Source: Candidatus Omnitrophota bacterium
GTDB taxonomy: Bacteria > Omnitrophota > Gorgyraeia > 2-01-FULL-45-10
Assembly: GCA_026387135.1 (NCBI GenBank)
Contig: JAPLMH010000132.1
Span: 1 to 7,570 of the forward strand
Length of the DNA stretch: 7,570 bases
Reading direction: 5' to 3'
The translations under genes were made by a program, and so were the position numbers. Within the stretch, counting starts at the first letter, position 1. Each line of letters opens with the position of its first letter. Under the pieces are notes generated by a model, which did not search any database, was not told the DNA's origin, and saw only the letters and a list, made by a program, of their open reading frames with translations. Positions 1 through 4,852 of the stretch are shown here, piece by piece.

Positions 1-528
1 CCTGTAAAGATAGGACTCTGCCTTCGTGGAGAACTGCGGGCCCTCCATATTAATAAATGAGCCGCCCAGATGCATCGAGGCGCCATCTATTAACCCGGCA
101 TCATAAAGCTCCTTCGACAGGTGCGGGCATACAGGATCCGCGAATTGGATATGAGCTACTATTCCTTCACCAAAGAAGGTCATCTCGCGGCCGTAGTTGG
201 TCCTGTCCACAAATTGGGACGGCACCACTATATCGAGAGGCTTCAGATCCTCTTTTAAGCTGCCGCACGCCGAGACCGATATGATGCGTTCGACACCGAG
301 CTTCTTCATCCCGTAAATATTGGCGCGATAATTTATTTCACTGGGCAGTATCCTGTGCCCCTTATCGTGGCGGGCAAGGAATGCCACTTCTACGCCTTCA
401 AGCACGCCAGTCACATACTCGCTTGAGGGGTCGCCGAAAGGCGTCTTCACCTTAACTTCTTTTATGTTCTTTATACCGTCGATCTTGTAAAACCCGCTTC
501 CGCCTATTATCCCTATCTTGCCTGCCAT
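1..528 (-). CDS. mtnP: S-methyl-5'-thioadenosine phosphorylase (3' end beyond window)
   Basis: Cytosolic enzyme that phosphorolyses 5'-methylthioadenosine to adenine and 5-methylthioribose-1-phosphate, in methionine salvage and polyamine by-product recycling. The 176 visible codons start at ATG 528 and run off the left edge without a stop, so about 90-110 C-terminal residues are missing. Residues 7-14 hold the N-terminal phosphate-binding GIIGGSGF. RHDKGH (53-58), the INYRAN segment (65-70), SACGSL (86-91), the QFVDRT stretch (105-110) with TFFGEG after it, and the MEGPQFSTKAES substrate-pocket segment (161-172) are all typical of the MTAP branch of purine phosphorylases. The FVDRT...TFF and EGPQFST signatures favour MTA over a general purine nucleoside substrate, but the specificity-determining C-terminus is not visible. 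The start is supported by AAAGG about 6 nt upstream, in the 16-nt gap after the preceding gene, so it probably shares that transcript. Confidence 0.93.
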   Translation of the reverse strand, partial: MAGKIGIIGGSGFYKIDGIKNIKEVKVKTPFGDPSSEYVTGVLEGVEVAFLARHDKGHRILPSEINYRANIYGMKKLGVERIISVSACGSLKEDLKPLDIVVPSQFVDRTNYGREMTFFGEGIVAHIQFADPVCPHLSKELYDAGLIDGASMHLGGSFINMEGPQFSTKAESYLYR

Positions 529-544
529 AAAAACCTTTCTTTAA

Positions 545-730
545 CTACAGCCTCATCGCTATTCCGAAAAGCGTCCTTACCAAAAATAGCTTCAAAAACC
601 ATATCGCTAAAAGCGCAAATATGGGCGATAAATCTATGCCTATGGAATACGCCGGAACAAGCCTCCTGAACGGCGCCAGCAGCGGCTCCGTAACCTTGTA
701 AAGAAATTGCACTATAACATTATACGGGTC
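545..730 (-). pseudogene. yggT: YggT remnant fused to ProC (C-terminal two-thirds)
   Basis: Codons 232-292 of the chimeric ORF encode the second part of a YggT-family membrane protein: the NP-like DPYN start, a TEPLL-x-PFRRLVP amphipathic stretch, IDLSPI, and the final membrane helix ALLAIWFLKLFLV. YggT proteins are roughly 85-100 residues per unit with two hydrophobic segments; this has only the second, and has no own start codon or Shine-Dalgarno. Some family members have been linked to osmotic tolerance and to cell-division or membrane organisation, but the family's function is not settled. The break point lies close to positions 728-736. The segment is listed separately so the yggT content is not hidden under the proC name. 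Confidence 0.75.
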
Positions 731-1423
731 TGTCACCTTTGATCTCAATACGTCGGGATCCTCTTTCAATTTTTCCAATAAGTTGGCGCTGCCGAGCGCC
801 GTCTTCAATACAAGCAGCTTAGCGACATCCTCTTTAAGTCCTGCAGCGCATCCGGCCTCGATCAACGCCTCTACCATATAGAAGAAATATGCCGGGCCGC
901 TTCCGCTTATGGCCGTTACCGCATCGACCAGCTTCTCATCTACCTCCACCACATCACCTATCGTGCGAAATATTTCTTTGGCAAGCGTCATATGCGCGCT
1001 CTTTACCGCGCTGCCAGCAGAGATGCTCGACACCGATTCACCTATAGTGGCAGCCATATTTGGCATGACCCTTATGACCGGGACATCCTCGCCTACAATG
1101 CTCTCTATATATTCGGTCGTGACGCCCGCGGCTATAGATATTAAGAGTTTGTCTTTTGAGGCGCCGCAGCATACTTCGCCCTTCAGGAGCGCGTCGATAT
1201 CCTTTGGCTTCACAGCCAGGATCAGCACGTCGGCGAATTTAACTACTTCGTTATTATCTACCTCGACGATGACCTTATATTTGGATTCAATATAATCTCT
1301 TCGTTTAACGTCGAACTCGCTGACCATTATCGACACACTCTTCTCAAGAATATTCGAAAGTCGGTTAAGAATAGCTTCTCCCATATTCCCGCATCCAATT
1401 ATGCCGATCTTATTGTCTATCAT
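545..1423 (-). CDS. proC: Chimeric ProC-YggT: truncated pyrroline-5-carboxylate reductase fused to YggT C-terminal half
   Basis: Residues 1-231 are pyrroline-5-carboxylate reductase, which makes proline from P5C with NAD(P)H. Visible are the Rossmann motif GIIGCGNMGEAI (7-18), the AVKP turn (70-73), RVMPNMAATIGE (118-129) and the catalytic-domain signature AVTAISGSGPAYFF (168-181). Normal ProC continues after the VT at 230-231 with an SPGGTT segment and dimerisation helices, about 40 more residues. Here the next residues are DPYNVIVQF and then KVTEPLLAPFRR and GIDLSPI, which are hallmarks of the integral-membrane YggT family, followed by a hydrophobic helix to residue 292. The first YggT membrane helix (about 30-35 residues) is missing. 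The start overlaps the yggS stop by 4 nt (ATGA), and proC-yggT are normally separate neighbours. The ORF is open across the junction. I infer an in-frame deletion or a misassembly. Reductase activity is doubtful without the C-terminal signature, and a natural functional fusion is the less likely alternative. Confidence 0.88.
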   Translation of the reverse strand: MIDNKIGIIGCGNMGEAILNRLSNILEKSVSIMVSEFDVKRRDYIESKYKVIVEVDNNEVVKFADVLILAVKPKDIDALLKGEVCCGASKDKLLISIAAGVTTEYIESIVGEDVPVIRVMPNMAATIGESVSSISAGSAVKSAHMTLAKEIFRTIGDVVEVDEKLVDAVTAISGSGPAYFFYMVEALIEAGCAAGLKEDVAKLLVLKTALGSANLLEKLKEDPDVLRSKVTDPYNVIVQFLYKVTEPLLAPFRRLVPAYSIGIDLSPIFALLAIWFLKLFLVRTLFGIAMRL

Positions 1424-2100
1424 TTGAATATCGCTCTCCCCACCCTTACCATGGTAGAACCTTCCTCGATCGCTGCTTCAAAGTCGTTACTCATGCCCAT
1501 CGATAACAGCTTTAAGCTGTAAGCTGTAAGCTTTAAGCTATTTATTTCATCTCTAAGCTCGCGAAGTCTGCGAAAGCATGGCCTCGCCTCTTCCGGGTCC
1601 GGAACTTCAGGCGCCATCGTCATCAACCCTGATATATTAATATTAGGGTATAATACGGCTTTTTCAAAGAAAGGCCTGACCTCATCCTGAGATATCCCGA
1701 ATTTGCTCTCCTCACCCGAAGTATTTACCTGGATGAGTATATCCTGAACCTTGCTTATCTTCTTCGCTTCCCTGTCTATAGCTTCGATTAAACGCAGACT
1801 GTCCACAGAGTGTATCAGCGAAAATATCCTGACGGCATGGCTGACCTTGTTCGTCTGCAAATGTCCTATAAGATGCCAGGTGACCCTGCCGCCTATCGAT
1901 CTATATTTAAAGAGAGCATCCTGCACCCTGTTCTCGCCGATATCCTTTACACCTAAGGCCAAAACCTCTTCGATTTGCTGAAGGTTCGCCTCCTTGGTAA
2001 CACATACAAGCTTTACGACATCCGCGGATCTGCCGGATTTGGCGCAACTCCTTGATATTCTTTGTGTTACAGCTTTCAGATTATCAGCGATCATAGCCAT
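1420..2100 (-). CDS. yggS: YggS/PROSC-family PLP homeostasis protein
   Basis: Single-domain pyridoxal-5'-phosphate-binding TIM-barrel protein of the YggS/PLPBP family. It buffers PLP and affects amino/keto-acid balance rather than catalysing a known reaction. With the ATG at 2100 it is 226 aa, the usual family size. The PLP lysine lies in LVCVTK (residue 36 in this numbering), followed by GENRVQD, WHLIGHLQTNK, IQVNTSGEESKFG, ISGLMTMAP and the phosphate-binding MGMSNDFEAAIEEGSTMVRVGRAIF. An in-frame TTG at 2136 would add 12 residues not typical of the family, so I prefer the ATG at 2100 (ATG 2094 is also possible). Neither has a clear Shine-Dalgarno. The variable loop before LSMGMS carries a heptanucleotide tandem repeat. 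The stop overlaps the next start by 4 nt, so coupling with proC is likely. Confidence 0.93.
   Translation of the reverse strand: MAMIADNLKAVTQRISRSCAKSGRSADVVKLVCVTKEANLQQIEEVLALGVKDIGENRVQDALFKYRSIGGRVTWHLIGHLQTNKVSHAVRIFSLIHSVDSLRLIEAIDREAKKISKVQDILIQVNTSGEESKFGISQDEVRPFFEKAVLYPNINISGLMTMAPEVPDPEEARPCFRRLRELRDEINSLKLTAYSLKLLSMGMSNDFEAAIEEGSTMVRVGRAIFK
1508..1540. repeat. Heptanucleotide tandem repeat inside yggS
   Basis: On the plus strand, units AGCTTTA, AGCTGTA, AGCTGTA and AGCTTTA follow each other directly and are followed by a partial fifth, AGCTA. They lie in the yggS reading frame and encode the SLKLTAYSLKL stretch, in a linker that varies in length across the family. A 7-nt unit is not a multiple of three, so gain or loss of one copy would shift the frame. 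The repeat is also nearly self-complementary because AGCT is a palindrome. Confidence 0.85.
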
Positions 2101-2114
2101 TTTTGTGACGCAAT

Positions 2115-2143
2115 AAAATAGCATATATCGGCTCAAATAGCAA
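2115..2143 (-). promoter_or_regulatory. Possible promoter for yggS-proC
   Basis: Read on the minus strand: -35 candidate TTGCTA (2138-2143), a 17-nt spacer, and -10 candidate TATTTT (2115-2120) preceded by TG one base upstream (extended -10). It lies in the gap between the Nudix gene stop and the yggS ATG. The predicted transcription start, near 2108, would leave a leader of under 10 nt before ATG 2100, which fits the absence of a Shine-Dalgarno there. AT-rich gaps give such matches by chance, so this is tentative. Confidence 0.3.
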
Positions 2144-2164
2144 TCAAAAAATAGCCAATAGAGA

Positions 2165-2590
2165 TCAGGGATTTTTAAGCAGTATTTTTACTATAGGCTT
2201 GTCTGCGGGCATGAAGTCATACGAATTGAGCTCGGATGGAGAGACCCAGCGGATCTGGTCGTGCTCATTGACCTTAAAATCTCCGGAAAGGTGCTTTACT
2301 CTGTACGCAAGCAGTTCGATCGGCACCAGGCAGTACCTGAATCGGCTCGCGATAAAAAAATCCCCTACTTCCGACTCTATATCAAACTCTTCTTTTAACT
2401 CTCTCTTAAGACACTCTTCGGCAGTTTCTCCGGGCTCGATCTTCCCGCCAGGAAATTCCCACCTTCCGCCGAGCGTACTCCCTTTTAGTCTCTGGGCTAT
2501 CAGGATCTTGCCGTCCTTCTCGATCACGGCGGCCGTGACCTGTCTTTTATGGCCGGCCAGGTACGAAAAGAGAAGCTTCAATTTATTCAT
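2165..2590 (-). CDS. MutT-type Nudix hydrolase
   Basis: A 141-aa Nudix-fold pyrophosphohydrolase, close in form to MutT (8-oxo-dGTP cleaning) or a related nucleotide-diphosphate hydrolase. The Nudix box runs from G49 (GGKIEPGE) through E55, R63-E64 and the metal-binding pair E67-E68. The glycine near the end of the box is Asp70, a tolerated variation. The N-terminal strand VTAAVIEKDGKILIAQR and the WEFPGG approach to the box are MutT-like, as is the late IRWVSPSEL segment that packs the C-terminal helix. The substrate cannot be settled from sequence. The start overlaps the stop of the upstream transglutaminase-like gene by 4 nt (ATGA), and a weak AGAAG precedes it, so translation is likely coupled. 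The gene ends about 64 nt before yggS. Confidence 0.88.
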   Translation of the reverse strand: MNKLKLLFSYLAGHKRQVTAAVIEKDGKILIAQRLKGSTLGGRWEFPGGKIEPGETAEECLKRELKEEFDIESEVGDFFIASRFRYCLVPIELLAYRVKHLSGDFKVNEHDQIRWVSPSELNSYDFMPADKPIVKILLKNP

Positions 2591-3195
2591 TTTCTTCTCA
2601 ACTCTTCGAGCCAGTAATTCAGCTTTTTGGTGAACTCCGCGTAAGCGCTTCTCTCTTTATCTGTATATTCGCCGACTCTCTTACCCGCAAAAGTGAGCCT
2701 CTCCTGTAAAGACTCATGGATAACTTCCTCTATAGGTATCACGGCGTTCTTTGTGTCGCTCAATCCATCCCACGATTCGTTTATAGGAAATCCGGCCTTC
2801 TTTAAAGGGAGATCGTATGTGGCGTCTACCAAAATCCACTTGCCGTCGATGTTGACCTTAGTTGCCAGATGGGCCGTTATTGGCATATTCTTCGCTATTT
2901 TCTTTAATGCCGGCGGAAATTTTACGTCAGGATCGTTCCAATTAAATAGATAGGTCACATACTTTACCGGAAGCCCGAGCTCATTCATCATCAGGGCCAT
3001 GAGAAAATGTTTCGGAACACATGAGCCCTTATTCATCCTTATCATACCAGACGGTCCGGCCTTAGGGTCTCTAAGCTCCGGGACGATCGCGTAAGGAATA
3101 TCCCTTATATGCTGATATATTGATATCCTGGCGCTTCTGGGGGAAAGCGACTTCGTCCACTCTATAAACTTTTGGGTTAATAACTCATCTTCCAT
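2587..3195 (-). CDS. Transglutaminase-like cysteine protease-fold protein
   Basis: A protein of 202 aa from the chosen ATG. The transglutaminase-like core is visible as GSCVPKHFLMALMMNELGLP (nucleophile Cys59), ITAHLATKV (His109) and ILVDATYD (Asp124), the Cys-His-Asp order of the microbial transglutaminase/papain-like superfamily. There is no signal peptide or membrane helix, so it is probably cytosolic. The C-terminal 60 residues are charged and helical. Superfamily members act as peptidases, amidases or cross-linkers, and the target here is unknown. An in-frame ATG at 3210 exists, but GAGGAG at 3203-3208 sits 7 nt before the ATG at 3195, so the shorter form is preferred. It overlaps the end of the Cys-cluster gene by 11 nt and the Nudix start by 4 nt. 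Confidence 0.8.
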   Translation of the reverse strand: MEDELLTQKFIEWTKSLSPRSARISIYQHIRDIPYAIVPELRDPKAGPSGMIRMNKGSCVPKHFLMALMMNELGLPVKYVTYLFNWNDPDVKFPPALKKIAKNMPITAHLATKVNIDGKWILVDATYDLPLKKAGFPINESWDGLSDTKNAVIPIEEVIHESLQERLTFAGKRVGEYTDKERSAYAEFTKKLNYWLEELRRK

Positions 3196-3460
3196 AACCG
3201 CACTCCTCATTGGGCAGGCCCTTCCTGACCACCTCCCTTATCTCTACACAAGTAAAGACCCTGCCTGAAACCGTTACCTGCCTGCCAAGGCGTGACTCAT
3301 ATGTGGCGCAATAATATCTGCCCGACTCACTTTTCTTTAGGTTAGCGCAAGGATCTGTCTCGATCCCGCAGCACTTCCCGCACTGCTTGCATAGGGCCTC
3401 ATACTCTCGGGAGACCTTGTGTTGGCTCTCAATATACGCTAAATTTTCAGCATCGTTCAT
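3185..3460 (-). CDS. YkgJ-type cysteine-cluster protein (putative Zn/Fe chelating)
   Basis: A small cytosolic protein (91 aa from ATG 3460) rich in cysteine. CKQCGKCC comes first, followed by DPCANL, YYCATYESRLG, FTCVEI and a terminal NEECGY. This order of eight cysteines, with the C-x-L-x(8-10)-Y-C-x-I/T-Y-x-x-R core, matches the YkgJ/UPF0153 family annotated as zinc- or iron-chelating. The biochemical role is not established, although family members are thought to bind a metal or Fe-S cluster. A GTG at 3490 would lengthen it by 10 residues and overlap the preceding gene. ATG 3460 lies 5 nt after the preceding stop and is the simpler choice, though its ribosome site is weak (AAAAGAG directly before it, GGAAGG further off). 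The 3' end overlaps the transglutaminase-like gene. Confidence 0.8.
   Translation of the reverse strand: MNDAENLAYIESQHKVSREYEALCKQCGKCCGIETDPCANLKKSESGRYYCATYESRLGRQVTVSGRVFTCVEIREVVRKGLPNEECGYGR
3203..3208 (-). promoter_or_regulatory. Shine-Dalgarno deciding the transglutaminase-like start
   Basis: GAGGAG on the minus strand, 7 nt before ATG 3195 and inside the 3' end of the Cys-cluster gene. The competing ATG at 3210 immediately precedes the motif and lacks a comparable site of its own. Confidence 0.7.
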
Positions 3461-3465
3461 CTCTT

Positions 3466-4257
3466 TTACTTCGCCTTCCGTTCGAACCACGCCTTATAGG
3501 CCATGCCGCGCTCGGTTTCACAACTCTCTATCTTTTTCTGGATCACATCGAACTCCGGATCCTGGCCGTACTTATAATCTGCCTGTTCCTTTTCCAGCAC
3601 AACGATCCTGTCCTTAAGCGTATTCATCAGGCCCGACAGCCCGTCCTGTGTCATACCGGAGAAATTGTACTTATCGCCAAGCTCTCCGGATGGTTTTATG
3701 ATCGCGATCTTTATCGATTCCCTGAGATGCAGGTCCTCATTTTCGATAAGTATATCTATGGAATCACGCCCCTCAACCATCTTCTCCAATTCGTCCGGCG
3801 GGATATTGAATAAACAGCGTTCCCCGGTTATCTCGCCCTTCGCCGTTAACGCGATAAGACCCATGCCGAGGCCAACACCGATCTTGCTGAGATTATTGTT
3901 AAGGTTGCTCCCCCCATACTCTCCGAACGCCCCTATCGCAGCGAATACTATGGCGCCCGGCACCCTGAATAGAGACTTCTCCGTGACGTAGAAATTGGAT
4001 TCCTTATCGGGCCTGAAGCGTCTGCCGTCAATGTTTATCTTTATATCGGAAACTTGCCATTTCCTGAATTCTGCGCCTTTGCCCGTAGCTATCGCCGATA
4101 CGCCTATCAGCAATCCTTTTTGAGCGCTCTTATAATGCACGCCTACGTCGCACGACGACTCATCAAACTTGAATTTTTTATATTCAACTTCTTCGCTAGA
4201 GAAGGAAGGCCCCGCCCAGAATATGATGCACGTCAATATGAAGATGATTTTTTTCAT
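3466..4257 (-). CDS. Exported protein of unknown function
   Basis: I do not recognise this 263-aa protein. It begins with a clear Sec-type signal peptide (KK at 2-3, hydrophobic core IIFILTCIIFWAG, probable cleavage after the SFSS at 18-21), so it should act in the periplasm or outside. The mature part has a basic beta-rich segment (60-95), a hydrophobic glycine-rich stretch (100-138) that could be one or two membrane-inserting hairpins, and a charged C-terminal helical region (about 207-260) with coiled-coil character (LKDRIVVLEKEQ). Three cysteines remain after cleavage (36, 148, 246). AAGG at 4265-4268 lies 7 nt before the ATG. It follows the terminator at 4281-4319 closely, so it needs its own promoter or read-through; I found no convincing promoter. 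The next gene starts 5 nt after its stop. Confidence 0.72.
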   Translation of the reverse strand: MKKIIFILTCIIFWAGPSFSSEEVEYKKFKFDESSCDVGVHYKSAQKGLLIGVSAIATGKGAEFRKWQVSDIKINIDGRRFRPDKESNFYVTEKSLFRVPGAIVFAAIGAFGEYGGSNLNNNLSKIGVGLGMGLIALTAKGEITGERCLFNIPPDELEKMVEGRDSIDILIENEDLHLRESIKIAIIKPSGELGDKYNFSGMTQDGLSGLMNTLKDRIVVLEKEQADYKYGQDPEFDVIQKKIESCETERGMAYKAWFERKAK

Positions 4258-4280
4258 ACACCAACCTTAAACTATTGAAT

Positions 4281-4319
4281 AAAAGAAAGACGGCCTTTTT
4301 ATCGATCTTTCGGCCGTCT
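4281..4319 (-). terminator. Rho-independent terminator
   Basis: Read on the minus strand: a perfect 8-bp stem AGACGGCC (4312-4319) / GGCCGTCT (4288-4295) with a 16-nt A-rich loop, followed immediately by the T-rich tail TTTCTTTTATT. On the plus strand no T-run follows the stem, so orientation is clear. It closes the micro-gene transcript, and any read-through from ftsA and the 4451-4780 gene. The loop contains the palindrome ATCGAT. Confidence 0.82.
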
Positions 4320-4337
4320 ATAGGAAAGCTATATATT

Positions 4338-4382
4338 TTACTTCTTCGGTTTTTTCTTCCGGCAACCACATGTCGCGCACAT
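4338..4382 (-). CDS. Micro-ORF: 14-aa C-x-x-C-x-C basic peptide
   Basis: Encodes MCATCGCRKKKPKK then TAA. Three cysteines in a C-x-x-C-x-C pattern are followed by a lysine/arginine-rich tail, a composition suited to binding one metal ion and nucleic acid or another polyanion. It has its own transcription signals: TTGCCG-N17-TATACT upstream, GGAAGGA (4394-4400) 11 nt before the ATG, and a terminator starting 19 nt after the stop. A GTG at 4391 in frame would add three residues but sits only 2 nt from the Shine-Dalgarno. The N-terminal MCxxCGC recalls the nickel-binding start of HypB, but the rest of HypB is absent, so this is a likeness only. It could instead be a non-coding RNA of about 120 nt in which the ORF is chance. 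I know no named family for it. Confidence 0.5.
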   Translation of the reverse strand: MCATCGCRKKKPKK

Positions 4383-4393
4383 AACGATCACCG

Positions 4394-4400
4394 TCCTTCC
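4394..4400 (-). promoter_or_regulatory. Shine-Dalgarno of the micro-ORF
   Basis: GGAAGGA on the minus strand, a strong anti-Shine-Dalgarno match just downstream of the predicted transcription start. The 11-nt distance to ATG 4382 is slightly long but usable. Confidence 0.5.
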
Positions 4401-4407
4401 ATCAATA

Positions 4408-4436
4408 AGTATACCTTATAAAAGTTGTAACGGCAA
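4408..4436 (-). promoter_or_regulatory. Sigma-70-type promoter for the micro-gene
   Basis: -35 TTGCCG (4431-4436), exactly 17 nt of spacer, and -10 TATACT (4408-4413) on the minus strand. Predicted start near 4402-4403, leaving a leader of about 20 nt that contains the Shine-Dalgarno. This is the best promoter match I found in the window, and it lies in a gap just after the stop of the upstream gene. Confidence 0.6.
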
Positions 4437-4450
4437 GAGCTTGAGAGAGC

Positions 4451-4780
4451 TTATCTATTATACGCCACTTCCATGCCGCTGATCACATGGTTACCTGACT
4501 TATCATTACTGTAATCCACCGTAACGTAATTGCCGGCGTTTACATCCGATAATTGTATACCAAATCCATCCGCATTGATGATCTTTGCGCTTAAAGGTAC
4601 GGAAAACGACATAATTTCGGATGACTTGACCACGATCTGCGAATTTTGGCTATCCACAGAGACCACAGTACCATCGATGGTCTTTATGCCGTCCACAAGA
4701 GAGTCGGGTTGGCAATGGCACAGAACGTATGATGTGAATACGATAAAGAGCGCGACGACTATAGACAGCATGATCTTCAT
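4451..4780 (-). CDS. Small exported protein, beta-rich (DUF5666-like) domain
   Basis: 109 aa. Residues 1-20 form a signal peptide (MKIM then the hydrophobic SIVVALFIVFTSYVL). The next residues, CHCQ, place cysteines at the likely processing site, but the residue before Cys21 is Leu, so a lipoprotein box is not convincing. The mature part alternates strands (DGTVVSVDS, SQIVVKS, FSVPLSAKI, GNYVTVDY, GNHVISGMEV), with an ISLSDV-like turn before NAGNYVTV. This resembles the DUF5666/OB-type periplasmic folds, whose role is not established. The start is firm, because AAGGAGG (4789-4795) lies 8 nt before the ATG. No terminator directly follows, so its transcript may run on through the micro-gene to the hairpin at 4281-4319. 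Confidence 0.75.
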   Translation of the reverse strand: MKIMLSIVVALFIVFTSYVLCHCQPDSLVDGIKTIDGTVVSVDSQNSQIVVKSSEIMSFSVPLSAKIINADGFGIQLSDVNAGNYVTVDYSNDKSGNHVISGMEVAYNR

Positions 4781-4788
4781 GCGGCGAT

Positions 4789-4795
4789 CCTCCTT
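4789..4795 (-). promoter_or_regulatory. Consensus Shine-Dalgarno for the 109-aa exported protein
   Basis: AAGGAGG on the minus strand with an 8-nt spacer to ATG 4780. It is the strongest ribosome site in the window and suggests this small protein is translated well, independently of ftsA. Confidence 0.8.
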
Positions 4796-4802
4796 CGGGT
4801 AG

Positions 4803-4841
4803 TTACCAAATAAAATGCCTTCTCTCCTTCGTGTGCAGCAT
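4803..4841 (-). CDS. Possible 12-codon leader ORF between ftsA and the exported protein
   Basis: ATG 4841 to TAA 4803 encodes MLHTKERRHFIW. AAGAGG (4849-4854), which overlaps the ftsA stop codon, sits 7 nt upstream, so a terminating ribosome could re-initiate here. The stop lies 7 nt before the AAGGAGG of the next gene, so translating it might influence access to that site. ORFs this short are common by chance, and the peptide matches no family I know apart from a loose KERR-x-F likeness to PilZ-domain N-termini. Confidence 0.2.
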   Translation of the reverse strand: MLHTKERRHFIW

Positions 4842-4852
4842 AAAGATGCCTC

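Noticed and set aside
57..284. 75-codon plus-strand ORF at the left edge
   Set aside because: Antisense to the mtnP coding region, Arg/Ser-rich, with no motif. The minus strand frame is the real gene.
909..1295. 128-codon plus-strand ORF opposite proC
   Set aside because: Serine/threonine-rich translation with no family motif, lying exactly antisense to well-conserved ProC codons; a shadow frame.
2101..2136. TTG 2136 as the yggS start
   Set aside because: It adds 12 residues not found in the family, lacks a Shine-Dalgarno, and would place codons inside the likely promoter.
2199..2633. 144-codon plus-strand ORF opposite the Nudix gene
   Set aside because: It runs antisense to the complete Nudix box and has no recognisable domain or ribosome site.
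4319..4333. Small inverted repeat TATAG-N5-CTATA beside the terminator
   Set aside because: Five weak A/T-rich pairs, no T-run of its own, and partly overlapping the stronger terminator stem.
4441..4780. Lipoprotein signal on the 109-aa exported protein
   Set aside because: The residue before Cys21 is Leu, not a small residue, so the lipobox is poor; an ordinary signal peptide is the safer reading.
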